Shown: positions 40,200 to 50,996 of the stretch, in pieces
How the letters are laid out: each line of letters begins with the position of its first letter
How positions within the stretch are numbered: position 1 is the first letter of the stretch
Source: Bacteroidota bacterium
Lineage (GTDB): Bacteria; Bacteroidota; Bacteroidia; Chitinophagales; Saprospiraceae
Assembly (NCBI GenBank): GCA_006226345.1
Contig: SBHD01000013.1
Span: forward strand, 1-61,683
Reading direction: 5' to 3'
Length of the DNA: 61,683 nt
Notes under the pieces: model-generated
The model's database searches: none
Told to the model about the DNA's origin: nothing
Seen by the model: only the letters and a program-made list of their open reading frames with translations
Translations under genes and position numbers: made by a program

Positions 40200-40727
40200 T
40201 TATGGCTTGTTCAGGTGCCATTGCCAGATATGCCCGTCTTCGGGATCATACATTTCATCAGCCAGTTGAAATCCCAGTTTTCGCAATACAGCCACGGATG
40301 CATTTTCCTGCGCCAGTGTATGTGCGATTACTGCCTGCACTGCTTCCTGCCGGAAAGCATGGTCGATCAGGGCGGCAGCCACCTCCGTAGCCAGGCCGCT
40401 GCCCTGGTAGGACGGAGCGATTTCATAGCCGATCTCGACGGTTCCTTCCGGAGTGGGCGCCCCTTTGAACCCGCAGGTGCCGATCAGCCGGTGGTCGGCC
40501 TGGTGCAGTACAAACGCACTCCACCACCCCACCTCATCCGGGCTCTCTTTCAAATAACCATGCATCCAGGCCAGAGCCTCCGGGAAATGCATCCAGTTTT
40601 TTGCCAGGTCCACCCCACCAAGTATAGTGGATAACACCGGCCAGTCTTCCGAAACTACAGCCTCCAACATAGGCAGGGTGGCAGCGGTCAGACACAGGCG
40701 TGTAGTGAGTATGGGCTGAATGATCAT
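40200..40727 (-). CDS. GNAT family N-acetyltransferase (RimJ/RimL-like)
   Basis: MIIQPILTTRLCLTAAT...; IGTCGFKGAPTPEGTVEIGYEIAPSYQGSGLATEVAAALIDHAF; start reassigned from 40913. Confidence 0.9.
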   Translation of the reverse strand: MIIQPILTTRLCLTAATLPMLEAVVSEDWPVLSTILGGVDLAKNWMHFPEALAWMHGYLKESPDEVGWWSAFVLHQADHRLIGTCGFKGAPTPEGTVEIGYEIAPSYQGSGLATEVAAALIDHAFRQEAVQAVIAHTLAQENASVAVLRKLGFQLADEMYDPEDGHIWQWHLNKP

Positions 40728-40967
40728 CTGGATGAGCCTCAAGGTGCTTGCTTTCATACACCCGGCAACTGCAAACATACACAAACGAATGGAGGTTGAT
40801 GTATTCCGGAGCCTCCACCGTTTATGTCGCTTTTTTCCGGTTCGTTGAAAAAAATTTGTTCTTACCGGTAAAGTTTCGATTTTAGCGGCTGAAATATCCG
40901 GTGTATCGGACACCGAACCCGGATGTCTTACTCAATCGGAAGCTAATCCTTTCTATTGTATGAACGG

Positions 40968-41006
40968 CGCCGACTGCTATCAAATGCAGCCGGCGTTTTT
41001 CCTTTT
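40968..41006 (+). terminator. Terminator-like hairpin upstream of the MFS gene
   Basis: CGCCGaCTGC / GCAGcCGGCG stem then TTTTTCCTTTTT; no obvious upstream + strand CDS. Confidence 0.45.
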
Positions 41007-41156
41007 TAAGAGGCCTCTCCAAATTTTCTTTCAACTTGGAAACTTTAATCATGCTGCAGCAGTTTTTTATTTTCCAATGCTATTTACCTGTTCGCACGTT
41101 TGACCCCGGCCGGTAAAACAGCAAAAACACTATACAGAACAAAGCCGTCATTCGCC

Positions 41157-42422
41157 ATGCTTTATCGCATATTCAACCACTGGCGGAGCTCCTACTCCGG
41201 AATTCCCCTTCGAATCTGGTTCTTATCCCTGGTCAGCCTCATCAACCGGAGCGGGGCTATGGTGGTCGTTTTTCTGACAATTTACCTGACGCAGCATTTG
41301 CATTACGGGATCGAGGAAGCCGGATATGTATTAGGGTGTTTTGGTGCCGGCGCTTTTGTTGGGGCTTACAGCGGGGGAAAACTGACAGACCGGTTTAATT
41401 ATTACCCCATTATGCTCTGGAGCCTGGTATTGAACGGGATAATGCTGGTCTTGCTGATGTTTCTTGGCAACTTCTGGCTGATGTGCGGGGCCGTTTTTTT
41501 GCTAAGTCTGATCTCCGAAGTGTTCCGGCCGGCCAACTCTGTGGCCTTTGCCCGGTACAGCACACCTGAAAACCGCACCCGGTCTATCTCGTTGTACCGG
41601 ATGTCGGTCAATCTCGGCTGGACCGTTGCACCGGCACTGGGTGGTATGCTTGCCAGCCTGGGCTGGCACTGGCTGTTCGTAGTTGACGGGCTCACCTGCC
41701 TGCTTGCCGCAGGAATGCTCTGGTTGCTGATCGCTCCCAAGCCTGCAAAACCCAAAACAGCGCATACGGATACTCCGGCTGCAGCCGAAAGGCTTGTGCC
41801 TGACACCTCTCCGTATCAGGACCGGCATTTTTTACTGTTTACCTTTTTCACCGTGCTGAATGCGATCGTATTCATGCAACTCCTGTGGACGATCCCGGTA
41901 TTTTTCAAGGAAACGTACCATTGGAGCGAGCACAAGATTGGCCTGATCACTGCCCTCAACGGGTTGATCATCTTCTTAATTGAAATGCCGCTGATCTATG
42001 TTATCGAAGGGAAACGGCCACGCCTGCAATATGTCCGGCTGGGCGTAACGCTCTATGCACTGGCCTATCTGACGTTCCTGTTCCCGGTAGGTGCATTGCT
42101 GGCGGCCCTGATCTTTATATTAGCCATCACCTTCGGGGAGATCTTTGTTATGCCCTTCAGCACCAATTTTGTATTCAGCTATGCCAACAAAGGCACTGCG
42201 GGAAGTTATATGGCACTATACACAATGGGCTATTCCGTTGCGAATATCATTTCACCGCTGATGGGCACACAGGTGATCGCACGTTGGGGGTACGATGTAC
42301 TTTGGATAATTCTGGCAGTGCTGGCAGCCATTAGCTGGACCGGCTTCTGGGCCCTGGAACGTCAAACGGAAGATGACCGCCACCTGCGGCGGCCCGCCGC
42401 GGCTGTCAGCCATCCGTCCTGA
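41157..42422 (+). CDS. MFS transporter
   Basis: About 12 hydrophobic segments; GAYSGGKLTDRFNYYPIMLWSL; start MLYRIFNHW. Confidence 0.9.
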   Translation: MLYRIFNHWRSSYSGIPLRIWFLSLVSLINRSGAMVVVFLTIYLTQHLHYGIEEAGYVLGCFGAGAFVGAYSGGKLTDRFNYYPIMLWSLVLNGIMLVLLMFLGNFWLMCGAVFLLSLISEVFRPANSVAFARYSTPENRTRSISLYRMSVNLGWTVAPALGGMLASLGWHWLFVVDGLTCLLAAGMLWLLIAPKPAKPKTAHTDTPAAAERLVPDTSPYQDRHFLLFTFFTVLNAIVFMQLLWTIPVFFKETYHWSEHKIGLITALNGLIIFLIEMPLIYVIEGKRPRLQYVRLGVTLYALAYLTFLFPVGALLAALIFILAITFGEIFVMPFSTNFVFSYANKGTAGSYMALYTMGYSVANIISPLMGTQVIARWGYDVLWIILAVLAAISWTGFWALERQTEDDRHLRRPAAAVSHPS

Positions 42423-42436
42423 AACGGATGGCTGAC
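42405..42436. terminator. Hairpin overlapping the MFS stop codon
   Basis: Perfect 13-bp stem GTCAGCCATCCGT / ACGGATGGCTGAC; loop cctgaa contains the TGA stop. Confidence 0.6.
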
Positions 42437-42450
42437 CTGCCCGGTCCCGT

Positions 42451-43038
42451 TTATACGCGTTCCCGTAGGTTCAGGAAAAACTTAAAACCAAAGTTCACGG
42501 AAATGACCTTCGCCTTGGTGAGGTAGTTGCCGGAGATGACAAAGTCCATATTGCGGAATTCATCCCGGATATAAAAATACCCGAGTTCCACACCGAGTGT
42601 AAAATCCAGCTGTTGAGGTTCGGCATCATCGGCCGAAACCACAGCTTTCGAGTTAAAGTCGTACCGGACACCAGCCTTTCCAATTGCCGTAAAGGCACTT
42701 TGGTGGTCTTTTGTGCATTGGTTTCCGTTGGTGCGGTACAAGCCGGCACCCGCTTCCAACAATCCATATGGCCCCCAAAGGGTCGTTTCATTAAAATTCT
42801 CATCATTGGGGTTAAAAGTAAAGGTAGTGCCAAGCCCCAACCGGGCCATGCTCCAGTGCGTGCCTACATTCATGGCAACTTCTGCGCCGGCACCAACTCG
42901 GTTCTTGAGGTTTTCAACATCCGGCGTATGCAAATAAATGGATGGAACATCCAGAAACAGCCGCGGTCCAACGTATTGCGCGTTCAGCGCGGTAAAGGCT
43001 GCCAGGAAGAATGCTACGAAAAGGGAGGATTTCAACAT
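42451..43038 (-). CDS. Outer-membrane beta-barrel-like hypothetical protein
   Basis: Signal peptide MLKSSLFVAFFLAAFTALNAQ at 43038; beta-rich sequence. Confidence 0.75.
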   Translation of the reverse strand: MLKSSLFVAFFLAAFTALNAQYVGPRLFLDVPSIYLHTPDVENLKNRVGAGAEVAMNVGTHWSMARLGLGTTFTFNPNDENFNETTLWGPYGLLEAGAGLYRTNGNQCTKDHQSAFTAIGKAGVRYDFNSKAVVSADDAEPQQLDFTLGVELGYFYIRDEFRNMDFVISGNYLTKAKVISVNFGFKFFLNLRERV

Positions 43039-43103
43039 GAGACTGAAATGATTGAGTGATTGAGTGATTGAGTGAACCCTGCACAGGGCAGTAAAAAAGT
43101 TTG

Positions 43104-43111
43104 CAAAGGTA
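43104..43111 (-). promoter_or_regulatory. Putative -7 element TACCTTTG
   Basis: CAAAGGTA on + strand upstream of 43038. Confidence 0.45.
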
Positions 43112-43150
43112 GTTCCAAAATGCAAAGTCTTCCGGGTTTCAGCCCCTCGT

Positions 43151-43687
43151 TTAGCGGAGCAGTGTACTGACTTTGGCGGCCAGAGCCCGGTCCAGCCGCT
43201 GCAACACTTCGATATCCCGATCCAGCAGAGCGGGGTACTGATCATACAGGTAATTGAGTGTAATTCTTTTCAGCGCCTGGGGGTGTGGCGAAAGCGGGTC
43301 TGCTGCTGGCACTGCTTCCTCCGGCCGACCTTTCAGACAATGTTCGGCCATTTCAACAACCTCCCTGGCCAGCCCCCTGGCTTCGGTCGTAAATTTCCGG
43401 ATCTGGTCATCCGTCCATTCATGAAACCCCGGGTATTGCTCAAACGCATAATTGCGCCAGTGCTGCGCCAACTCCCGCACACGGCCTTCCCGGGTTATGG
43501 ATTGGCGCTCTGTTTCGCGTTCGGCATCCCGCGAACCGTAGGTGCCCCGCTCACCTGCCCGCTTATCGATCCAGTTGCCGCTTTCTTCGTATCGCTCTTC
43601 CTTTACCCATGCTTTATTCTGTCGACGTTGATAGAACAAGCCCGCAACTAACAGTGCCAGCACGAGCACTCCAAATAAAATTCCCAT
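43151..43687 (-). CDS. Hypothetical membrane-anchored protein
   Basis: MGILFGVLVLALLVAGLFYQRRQNKAW... one N-terminal TM segment, charged remainder. Confidence 0.65.
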   Translation of the reverse strand: MGILFGVLVLALLVAGLFYQRRQNKAWVKEERYEESGNWIDKRAGERGTYGSRDAERETERQSITREGRVRELAQHWRNYAFEQYPGFHEWTDDQIRKFTTEARGLAREVVEMAEHCLKGRPEEAVPAADPLSPHPQALKRITLNYLYDQYPALLDRDIEVLQRLDRALAAKVSTLLR

Positions 43688-43849
43688 AATCGATCGAATG
43701 CAAAAATTAATACATATAAACGTTCGCGTGTTAAATTTTAAAAAATTAAACACTTGACAATCAGACAGTTAACAAAAATGAATAATCGACCCGGTTTTTT
43801 TGGCACAAAATTTTCAATACCTGTAGCAGACTTTCAAAAACACACAGTC

Positions 43850-44194
43850 ATGCATAAGAAAATTCAGCATATAGTCCTTTATCTCGCCATAGCCCTTCCC
43901 TGCAGTTATATTCAGGCACAGGGCAATCCGGATATGAACAATGCGACCTTTCAAACGACAACCAATAAGCAGCAACTGGCATTAAAAGCCGTTGAGGCAA
44001 GTCTGATTGGCGGCATTGCCGGTGTACAGGCCAAACCAACCGCCGGACCATTGGTTGGAGCGGGTATTGGTATCCTGGCCGGAGCTGGCGAACTGAACGG
44101 TTCGCAAAAGACGATTGGTGCTACCGAAACCGGACTTTTACCGGCTTCTGCAAAAACTGACCCGGAGGATGCAATCGTGCTGGCAGCCCAGTAA
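43850..44194 (+). CDS. Small secreted glycine-zipper-like protein
   Basis: MHKKIQHIVLYLAIALPCSYIQAQG signal peptide; GGIAGVQAKPTAGPLVGAGIGILAGAGEL. Confidence 0.6.
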   Translation: MHKKIQHIVLYLAIALPCSYIQAQGNPDMNNATFQTTTNKQQLALKAVEASLIGGIAGVQAKPTAGPLVGAGIGILAGAGELNGSQKTIGATETGLLPASAKTDPEDAIVLAAQ

Positions 44195-44210
44195 CGGGGC
44201 ATCCGCCAGT

Positions 44211-45095
44211 CTACAGCATTGAATATTCCGAACCGTCGCGCAACAGGTTCAACAGATATTCTCCATATCCGCTTTTCAGGTATTTGTGCCCCAATTGCTC
44301 CAGTTGCGTATCACCTATGAAGCCCATTTCCCAGGCTACTTCTTCAATACATCCGATCTTGAGCCCCTGCCTGTCCTCAATGGCCTGAACAAACTGTCCG
44401 GCCTGCATCAGGGACTCATGCGTACCTGTGTCCAGCCAGGCATAGCCCCGCCCCATTACCCGCACCTGGAGTTTGCCCTGTGCCAGGTAATGCCGGTTGA
44501 CATCTGTAATTTCATATTCGCCGCGTGCACTGGGCTTCAGCGCTTTAGCGACTTCGACTACGGTATTATCGTAAAAATATAAGCCCGGCACGGCAAAGTG
44601 GCTTTTGGGCCGGGCCGGCTTTTCCTCGATACTGATCGCCCGCAAAGCATCATCAAACTCCACCACCCCATAGCGTTCCGGATCGGCAACCTGATATGCA
44701 AAGATGATCCCGCCATCGGGTTCTGTGCACGAACGCACCATTTCGCCCAGGCCGGCGCCATAGAATATATTATCCCCCAGGATTAAGGCGGCCGGATCCG
44801 ATCCGACAAATGACTCACCGAGGACAAAAGCCTGGGCCAGGCCGTTCGGATCGTGTTGGGCCACATAGGAGAAATGCATGCCCAATGATGAGCCGTCACC
44901 AAATAACTGCTCGAATTTGGGCAGGTCGTGCGGTGTGGAAATGATCAGTACGTCCCGGATACCGGCCAGCATGAGGGTACTGAGCGGATAATAGATCATG
45001 GGCTTGTCGTACACCGGCATCAATTGCTTACTGACAGCCAGGGTTAGCGGGTAAAGCCGGGTACCTAGCCCTCCGGCCAAAATGATTCCTTTCAA
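44211..45095 (-). CDS. rfbA: Glucose-1-phosphate thymidylyltransferase
   Basis: [54 protein letters not shown]. Confidence 0.97.
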   Translation of the reverse strand: MKGIILAGGLGTRLYPLTLAVSKQLMPVYDKPMIYYPLSTLMLAGIRDVLIISTPHDLPKFEQLFGDGSSLGMHFSYVAQHDPNGLAQAFVLGESFVGSDPAALILGDNIFYGAGLGEMVRSCTEPDGGIIFAYQVADPERYGVVEFDDALRAISIEEKPARPKSHFAVPGLYFYDNTVVEVAKALKPSARGEYEITDVNRHYLAQGKLQVRVMGRGYAWLDTGTHESLMQAGQFVQAIEDRQGLKIGCIEEVAWEMGFIGDTQLEQLGHKYLKSGYGEYLLNLLRDGSEYSML

Positions 45096-45195
45096 TGTAT
45101 TGCGTTTTGTGTTTTACCTGATAGAGCGAATTCCGGTTTTATCAGGGGTGTCCGGCTATCCACCGGTCGGGTACAGCATTTACGTATTGCAGCAA

Positions 45196-45230
45196 AAAAA
45201 ATGCCTTCGCAGCGGACGAAGGCATTTTTT
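45196..45230. terminator. Intrinsic terminator (infB downstream region)
   Basis: AAAAAATGCCTTCG / CGAAGGCATTTTTT stem, 7-nt loop. Confidence 0.85.
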
Positions 45231-45266
45231 ATTCAGAAAAGTTAACGGTGACGGCACGAAGCTCCC

Positions 45267-48137
45267 TTACAGGGTCGCTTTTACTTCATTGATCACATAG
45301 GATTCAATAACGTCACCAACTTTGATATCATTGTAGTTTTTGATCGTCATACCGCACTCAATGCCGGAGCGCACCTCTTTGACGTCTTCCTTGAAACGCT
45401 TGAGTGAAGTAAGTTCCACATGCTGGCCTTCGTTGACCGGATAGACCACAATACCGTCGCGGATAATCCGGATGTAATGGTTGCGGTTGATCTTGCCTTC
45501 CTGTATGTAACAACCGGCAACGGTACCCACCTTGGAGATCTTGAATACATCGCGCACTTCCGCCTGCCCCATGATCTCTTCTTCCTTGGTAGGCTCGAGC
45601 ATGCCTTCCATAGCCATTTTCACCTCCTCAATGGCCTCGTAAATGATGGAGTACATCTTGATCTCCACCCCTTCTTTTTCAGCCAGTTTGCGGGCGGTCA
45701 GCGACGGGCGAACCTGGAAACCAATAATAATGGCATCGGATGCCGAAGCCAGCATAACGTCACTGTCGACGATCTGACCGACGGCCTTGTGGATAACATT
45801 GACCTGGATCTCTTCCATCGACAGTTTGATGAGCGAGTCACTGAGGGCTTCCACAGAGCCGTCCACGTCACCTTTAACGATCAGGTTGAGTTCCTTAAAG
45901 TTACCCAGTGCCAGGCGGCGGCCGATCTCGTCAAGGCTGATCCGCTTATTGGCCCGGTTGGACTGTTCACGGATGATCTGGGCACGTTTGGATGCGATAT
46001 CCCGGGCCTCGGATTCCGTAGCGGTTTCTTTGATCTTTTCACCGGCCTGCGGGGCTCCGGCAAGACCCAGCACCAATACCGGTGTAGCCGGCCCGGCCAG
46101 TTTGACCCGTTTACCACGCTCATTGAACATGGCCCGTACTTTACCGGCAAACTCACCGGCAATGATCGGATCACCTTCATCCAGCGTTCCGTTTTCTACC
46201 AGGATCTTGGCCACATAGCCCCGGCCTTTATCCAGGGAGGCTTCCAGAACCGTACCATGTGCGCGCCGGAAGGGGTTCGCTTTCAGGTCGAGCATTTCGG
46301 CTTCCAGCAACACCTTTTCCAGCAGTTTATCAACATTAGCGCCTTTTTTGGCAGAAATATCCTGGCTCTGGTATTTACCGCCCCATTCTTCCACCAACAG
46401 GTTCATCTGGGCCAGTTCATTTTTGATCCGGTCCGGATCGGCGCCGTCTTTATCAATCTTGTTGATCGCGAATACGATCGGTACATTAGCCGCCTGGGCG
46501 TGGCTGATAGCCTCCCGGGTTTGTGGCATGATGCTGTCGTCGGCTGCGATCACAATGATAGCGATATCCGTTACTTTGGCACCCCGGGCACGCATAGCGG
46601 TAAAGGCTTCGTGACCCGGTGTATCGAGGAAGGTGATCCGCTTGGCATCGTCGCCTTCTCCGACCATTACCTCATAGGCACCGATGTGCTGGGTAATACC
46701 TCCGGCCTCGCCTTCCACCACATTAGCACTCCGGATATAGTCAAGGAGGGAGGTTTTACCGTGGTCAACGTGCCCCATCACCGTAACGATCGGCTGACGT
46801 GGGCGCAGGTCTTTCGGATCATCGATCTCCTCCTCTTCCACTTCCACCTGTTCTTCGGCGCTGATAAATTCAACTTCATAGCCAAATTCGCTGGAAACAA
46901 CCTCGATGATCTCGGCATCGAGCCGTTGGTTGATGGACACGAAGATGCCCAAGGTCATACAGGCCTTGATAATATCAGCCGGTTTGATGTTCATCAGGGA
47001 GGCCAGGTCAGACACCGAAATAAACTCGGTGACCTGGAGCTTCTGATCCTGTTCGGCCATTTCGGCCATTTCGGCGCGCTCACGCATGGTTTCCCGCTTG
47101 TCCCGGCGGATCTTCTGGCGTTTCCGGCTGGCGCCGGCGCCCATGCGCGTCATGGTCTTCCTGATCTGCTCTTCAATCTCTTTTTGGGAAACCTCTTTCT
47201 GGTCACCCTGTCGGCCCCGGCCTTTCTTATTGCCAGCCCTTCCGGTCAGGGAAGCCTGGATAGCCTCCGCCGTAATGGGCTGTTGCACCTTTTTGCGTTT
47301 GCGTTTACGTTTGTGATCAGCATTACTATCGCTATCCGCACGCTGTCCGCCGCGACCTTTATTCCGGTCATCACGGGCGCCAGTGCTTTTCGCTTTATCG
47401 CCGCCGGTGGTTTCTTTTTTCTTTTTCTCCAGGTCCACACGTCCCAGGATCTTCAGGCCGCGCAGCTGAGGAGCATCTGCCCGATAAAAATCTTCACCTT
47501 CTTCGCCGGTTGGTTCCGGTGTTTCGCCGGAAGGCGGCGCATCCTTTGGTGCCGGAGTTTCCGGTGGAGCGGCAGCCGGCTTTTCCGTTTTTTCCGTTTT
47601 TTCCGGCTTTGCAGGAGGCGTTTCGGCGGCCTTGGCCGGTTTTTCTTCCTTAGGCGGTGCTTCTGCTGCCGGTTTTTCTTCTTTCGGGGCAGGCGCCTCT
47701 TCCTTAGGCTCTTCCTTTTTTGCCGTTTTTTTAGGAGCATCGAGGTCGATCTTGCCTACGACACGTAAGGCCGGACGCTCCCGGACGATCCGCTCGGGTT
47801 CTTCTACTTCCGGCTTGGGCTCCTGGGGTGCCTCTTCCTTGGGCGGAGGCGGAGCTACCGGCGGTGCCGGCGGTGGGGTTTCCGGGGCTGTAGGTGTAGC
47901 GCTTCCGGATGCTGTGACCGTTTCTTTTTTCAGAACCGGCCGAGCGAGTTTGTCCGCCTCTTTTTTGATAGCCATATCCCCCTGGAACTCCTGTTCCAGG
48001 ATGGTTAACATTTCATCGGTAATAGTTGCCGTAGGCTTGTCTTCCACATCAGGAAATCCATTGTTGCGGAGCGTTTCCACGATCGTGTGCAAACCGACGT
48101 TGAAGTTCTTGGCTACCTTAATTAATTTTAATGCCAT
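45267..48137 (-). CDS. infB: Translation initiation factor IF-2
   Basis: Long Pro/Glu/Lys-rich N-terminus; [70 protein letters not shown]. Confidence 0.98.
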   Translation of the reverse strand: MALKLIKVAKNFNVGLHTIVETLRNNGFPDVEDKPTATITDEMLTILEQEFQGDMAIKKEADKLARPVLKKETVTASGSATPTAPETPPPAPPVAPPPPKEEAPQEPKPEVEEPERIVRERPALRVVGKIDLDAPKKTAKKEEPKEEAPAPKEEKPAAEAPPKEEKPAKAAETPPAKPEKTEKTEKPAAAPPETPAPKDAPPSGETPEPTGEEGEDFYRADAPQLRGLKILGRVDLEKKKKETTGGDKAKSTGARDDRNKGRGGQRADSDSNADHKRKRKRKKVQQPITAEAIQASLTGRAGNKKGRGRQGDQKEVSQKEIEEQIRKTMTRMGAGASRKRQKIRRDKRETMRERAEMAEMAEQDQKLQVTEFISVSDLASLMNIKPADIIKACMTLGIFVSINQRLDAEIIEVVSSEFGYEVEFISAEEQVEVEEEEIDDPKDLRPRQPIVTVMGHVDHGKTSLLDYIRSANVVEGEAGGITQHIGAYEVMVGEGDDAKRITFLDTPGHEAFTAMRARGAKVTDIAIIVIAADDSIMPQTREAISHAQAANVPIVFAINKIDKDGADPDRIKNELAQMNLLVEEWGGKYQSQDISAKKGANVDKLLEKVLLEAEMLDLKANPFRRAHGTVLEASLDKGRGYVAKILVENGTLDEGDPIIAGEFAGKVRAMFNERGKRVKLAGPATPVLVLGLAGAPQAGEKIKETATESEARDIASKRAQIIREQSNRANKRISLDEIGRRLALGNFKELNLIVKGDVDGSVEALSDSLIKLSMEEIQVNVIHKAVGQIVDSDVMLASASDAIIIGFQVRPSLTARKLAEKEGVEIKMYSIIYEAIEEVKMAMEGMLEPTKEEEIMGQAEVRDVFKISKVGTVAGCYIQEGKINRNHYIRIIRDGIVVYPVNEGQHVELTSLKRFKEDVKEVRSGIECGMTIKNYNDIKVGDVIESYVINEVKATL

Positions 48138-48260
48138 GCAGTGTTTTTTCCTGCTAATTGAAAAATTTTAATACGTAACGTGTCGTGTCCGACGGGCTGT
48201 GCCCGGAAAAATTTAAGTACTAGAAGGCTTGGATCGTTTTAGTAGTTAGAAAAAACGGTG

Positions 48261-48268
48261 CAAAGGTA
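48261..48268 (-). promoter_or_regulatory. Putative -7 element TACCTTTG upstream of infB
   Basis: CAAAGGTA on + strand. Confidence 0.45.
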
Positions 48269-48395
48269 CGGTTTTAATGTCGGATAAAAACACTGGCCTG
48301 GCGCCGGCGCTCCTATAAAAAGCGAATTCCCGGTATTTTTTTCAACGGTTTGGCCCGTTGGCGGTCCGGAGGTTCCCGGCGCCAGGCGGTGTATC

Positions 48396-49643
48396 TTATT
48401 CGTTCTCTTCAAACTCTGCGGCCAGAATACCCAGTACTTCCCGGACCGTTTCTTCTTCCAGGTCTGTACGGCGCAGGAGCTCTTCCGCGCTGAGTTCGAG
48501 TACCTGACGGGCAGTATCACAACCGATCCCTTTCAGTGCCTCGATCACCCAGGGTTCGATCTCGTCGCTGAATTCTTCCAGATCTACGTCATCGATCTCA
48601 AATTCCTGTTGGTTATTGCGGTATACATCAATTTCGTAGCCGGTTAATTTGGTAGCGAGTTTGATATTCGAGCCGCTCTTACCGATAGCCAGGCTGACCT
48701 GATCCGGATCGAGGTAAACGGCTGCGCGTTTGCGCTCGTCGTCAATATCGATCGTGGTGATCTTGGCCGGCGTCAGGCTGCGCTGGATGTACAACGGAAT
48801 ATTCGTGGTGTAATTGATGATGTCAATATTCTCATTGCGCAGTTCACGCACGATACCGTGAATACGGCTACCTTTCATACCTACGCAAGCGCCTACCGGA
48901 TCGATACGCTCGTCGTGGCTTTCCACAGCCACTTTTGCACGTTCGCCTGGCAGGCGGACGATATTCTTGACCTCAATGATGCGGTCTTCGATCTCCGGCA
49001 CCTCGGCCTCCAGCAGTTTTTCCAGGAAGCTCGGATCCGTACGGCTGATCATGATATATGGGGCGTTGTTGCGCATTTCAACCTTCTTGATGATGCCGCG
49101 CACCATATCGCCTTTACGGTAATAATCGCCTTTGATCATTTCGGCCCGTGGCAGGACGAGTTCGTTACCGGTAGCGTCGTCCAGTACCAGAAGTTCTTTT
49201 TTCATGATCTGGTTTACCTCGCCAGTAACCACATCACCGACGCATTCACTGTATTTGCGGTAGATCTCGTCTTTTTCAAGTTCCATGATCCGCGATACCA
49301 GCGTCTGCCGGGCAGCCATGATCGCACGACGGCCGAAGTCTTCGATATCCAGCTGCTCATAGCATTCATCACCCACCTCCAGGCTTTCATCGATCTGATG
49401 GCCCTCGGTTTCACTCACCTGGGCGCTTTCATCGGTGACCTCGCCGTCGGGCACGACCTCGCGCACGCGCCAGATCTCCAGGTCACCCGTGGTGGTGTTG
49501 ACGATCACGTCAAAGTTCTCGTCGGAGTTGTATTTTTTCTTAATGAGGGTGCGGAAAACGTCTTCCAGCACGCGCACCATTGTGGGGCGGTCTATATTTT
49601 TCCCGGTTTTAAACTCGGAAAATACATCTACTAAATTGACCAT
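48396..49643 (-). CDS. nusA: Transcription termination/antitermination protein NusA
   Basis: VNLVDVFSEFKTGKNIDRPTMVRVLEDVFRTLIKKKY, ERIDPVGACVGMKGSRIHGIVRELRNENIDII, SLAIGKSGSNIKLATKLTGYEIDV. Confidence 0.97.
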   Translation of the reverse strand: MVNLVDVFSEFKTGKNIDRPTMVRVLEDVFRTLIKKKYNSDENFDVIVNTTTGDLEIWRVREVVPDGEVTDESAQVSETEGHQIDESLEVGDECYEQLDIEDFGRRAIMAARQTLVSRIMELEKDEIYRKYSECVGDVVTGEVNQIMKKELLVLDDATGNELVLPRAEMIKGDYYRKGDMVRGIIKKVEMRNNAPYIMISRTDPSFLEKLLEAEVPEIEDRIIEVKNIVRLPGERAKVAVESHDERIDPVGACVGMKGSRIHGIVRELRNENIDIINYTTNIPLYIQRSLTPAKITTIDIDDERKRAAVYLDPDQVSLAIGKSGSNIKLATKLTGYEIDVYRNNQQEFEIDDVDLEEFSDEIEPWVIEALKGIGCDTARQVLELSAEELLRRTDLEEETVREVLGILAAEFEENE

Positions 49644-49679
49644 TTATATTGTTTTATAGGTTGACTTGACTATTGGAAT

Positions 49680-49782
49680 GTTGATTGGTTGGTTTGAGGC
49701 GGGGCGTTGAAGTGGCGTGGACCTCATGATTATGGTGCCTTGGCCAACCCTTGCCCACGTTCAAACAAATAAACCAATCAAC
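49680..49782. repeat. Interrupted inverted repeat upstream of nusA
   Basis: GTTGATTGGTT (49680-49690) / AACCAATCAAC (49772-49782), perfect 11 bp, with adjacent TTTGA / TCAAA. Confidence 0.6.
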
Positions 49783-49791
49783 GAATAAACC

Positions 49792-50271
49792 TCAAAAACT
49801 AACTTTCACTACTGTTTTATCAATCTGGTCGAACGGGATAACCCGGTCTACCTCCAGTTTTACTTTCTTTTTACCCTGTTTTTCCATCACCTGTTGTTTC
49901 AGGACCACCTGGTGTTCGTCGGCAGCCTGCAGCAACCCGGTCTCTTCACTTCCATCGGTCAGGGAGACCGCAACTTTCCGGCCGATATTACTTGCGTATT
50001 GTCGTAAAAACTTCAATGGCCGGCCGATCCCGGGACTGCTCACCTCCAGCACATACTTTTCGCCGAGCCACCGGTTTTCATCCAGGTGGTGCTCCAGGTA
50101 CCGGCTGATCTGCTGGCACTTGCCAAAGCTCATGCCGGAATCACTGTCGGTAAAAACCAGCAGTTTGTTTCCGGGTTTGAGTTCGATATCTACTACGAAG
50201 CAATCGGCAAACGCTTCTTCCGTCGCAAATTTTGCTTCCAGCAGTTCAGCAATTCGATCAGTCAGTTCCAT
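49792..50271 (-). CDS. rimP: Ribosome maturation factor RimP
   Basis: MELTDRIAELLEAKFATEEAFADCFVVDIELKPGNKLLVFTDSDSGMSFGKCQQISRYLEHHLDE...YVLEVSSPGIGRPLKF. Confidence 0.93.
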   Translation of the reverse strand: MELTDRIAELLEAKFATEEAFADCFVVDIELKPGNKLLVFTDSDSGMSFGKCQQISRYLEHHLDENRWLGEKYVLEVSSPGIGRPLKFLRQYASNIGRKVAVSLTDGSEETGLLQAADEHQVVLKQQVMEKQGKKKVKLEVDRVIPFDQIDKTVVKVSF

Positions 50272-50350
50272 ATACTACAAGGACAATGCGGGCAGGCAGG
50301 GGGTAAAACAAAACCGGGTAGTCATCCCGGAAGCCATTCGTACAAATAAA

Positions 50351-50373
50351 AGAGGGAACCAGTGGTTCCCTCT
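50351..50373 (-). terminator. Intrinsic terminator between the DUF2721 gene and rimP
   Basis: AGAGGGAACC / GGTTCCCTCT; minus strand continues TTTTATTTG. Confidence 0.75.
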
Positions 50374-50399
50374 CGTATTATTCGATCAGAATTATGCCG

Positions 50400-50407
50400 C
50401 AAAGGTA
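50400..50407 (-). promoter_or_regulatory. Putative -7 element TACCTTTG for rimP
   Basis: CAAAGGTA on + strand. Confidence 0.5.
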
Positions 50408-50461
50408 CAACGAAATGTGCAACAGGGCAAATTTTTTGTTTGCTTTTCCACATGCTACCGG

Positions 50462-50857
50462 TCACATCTTCTCCTCCAGATCGCGCAACAGGTGCCGCAG
50501 GGCCCCGATAGACAGGAAGATCTCCAGCAGACTGATCACCAGCGAGGCGATCATAAGCAATAGGCTTATAGCAAATATGAGTTTGGCCCAGCCCTGAAAC
50601 CCTTCATACACCAGGAACATGGTCACCACACAACTCAGGATACTCGCCACCCCCGTTACCTGCATCAGGCGGATCAGCATCAGCCGGCGGCGCAGATTGG
50701 AGATCTGGGCGATCAGGCTGATATGCTGATCTTTCTCATAGTCGGAATATAGTTTCCGGATCAGGTTGGCGATGGCCAGAAACTTATTGGTATATGCCAG
50801 CATCAGCAGCGAAACAGCCGGAAAGAGCAGGGCCGGCGTCTGGATATTGAGTTCCAT
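50462..50857 (-). CDS. DUF2721 domain-containing membrane protein
   Basis: IQTPALLFPAVSLLMLAYTNKFLAIANLIRKLYSDY; three hydrophobic segments. Confidence 0.82.
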   Translation of the reverse strand: MELNIQTPALLFPAVSLLMLAYTNKFLAIANLIRKLYSDYEKDQHISLIAQISNLRRRLMLIRLMQVTGVASILSCVVTMFLVYEGFQGWAKLIFAISLLLMIASLVISLLEIFLSIGALRHLLRDLEEKM

Positions 50858-50870
50858 TCCTGTTTTTTAG

Positions 50871-50878
50871 CAAAGGTA
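50871..50878 (-). promoter_or_regulatory. Putative -7 element TACCTTTG for the DUF2721 gene
   Basis: CAAAGGTA on + strand, 13 nt upstream of the start codon (very short leader). Confidence 0.45.
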
Positions 50879-50988
50879 GGATGTTTGTAGCAGGCGCCGC
50901 CCAGCCGGACCGCATCTGCTACGCTTCACCCCGAGAAAAATTTATAAATTCATCGGTAAAAACTTTGTGCAATTCCTTTTGTCGGCAG

Positions 50989-50996
50989 TATCTTTG
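50989..50996 (+). promoter_or_regulatory. Putative -7 element TATCTTTG of the tRNA transcript
   Basis: TATCTTTGCC about 75 nt upstream of tRNA-Thr; TTG at 50965-50967. Confidence 0.5.

Noticed and set aside
40959-41102. Possible 47-aa leader ORF (MNGADCYQMQPAFFLFKRP...) upstream of the MFS gene
   Set aside because: Overlaps a terminator-like hairpin and lacks coding signal; insufficient support.
45420-47768. 782-aa + strand ORF antisense to infB
   Set aside because: Shadow ORF; the minus strand encodes unmistakable IF-2, and the + product is low-complexity His/Phe/Arg-rich sequence.
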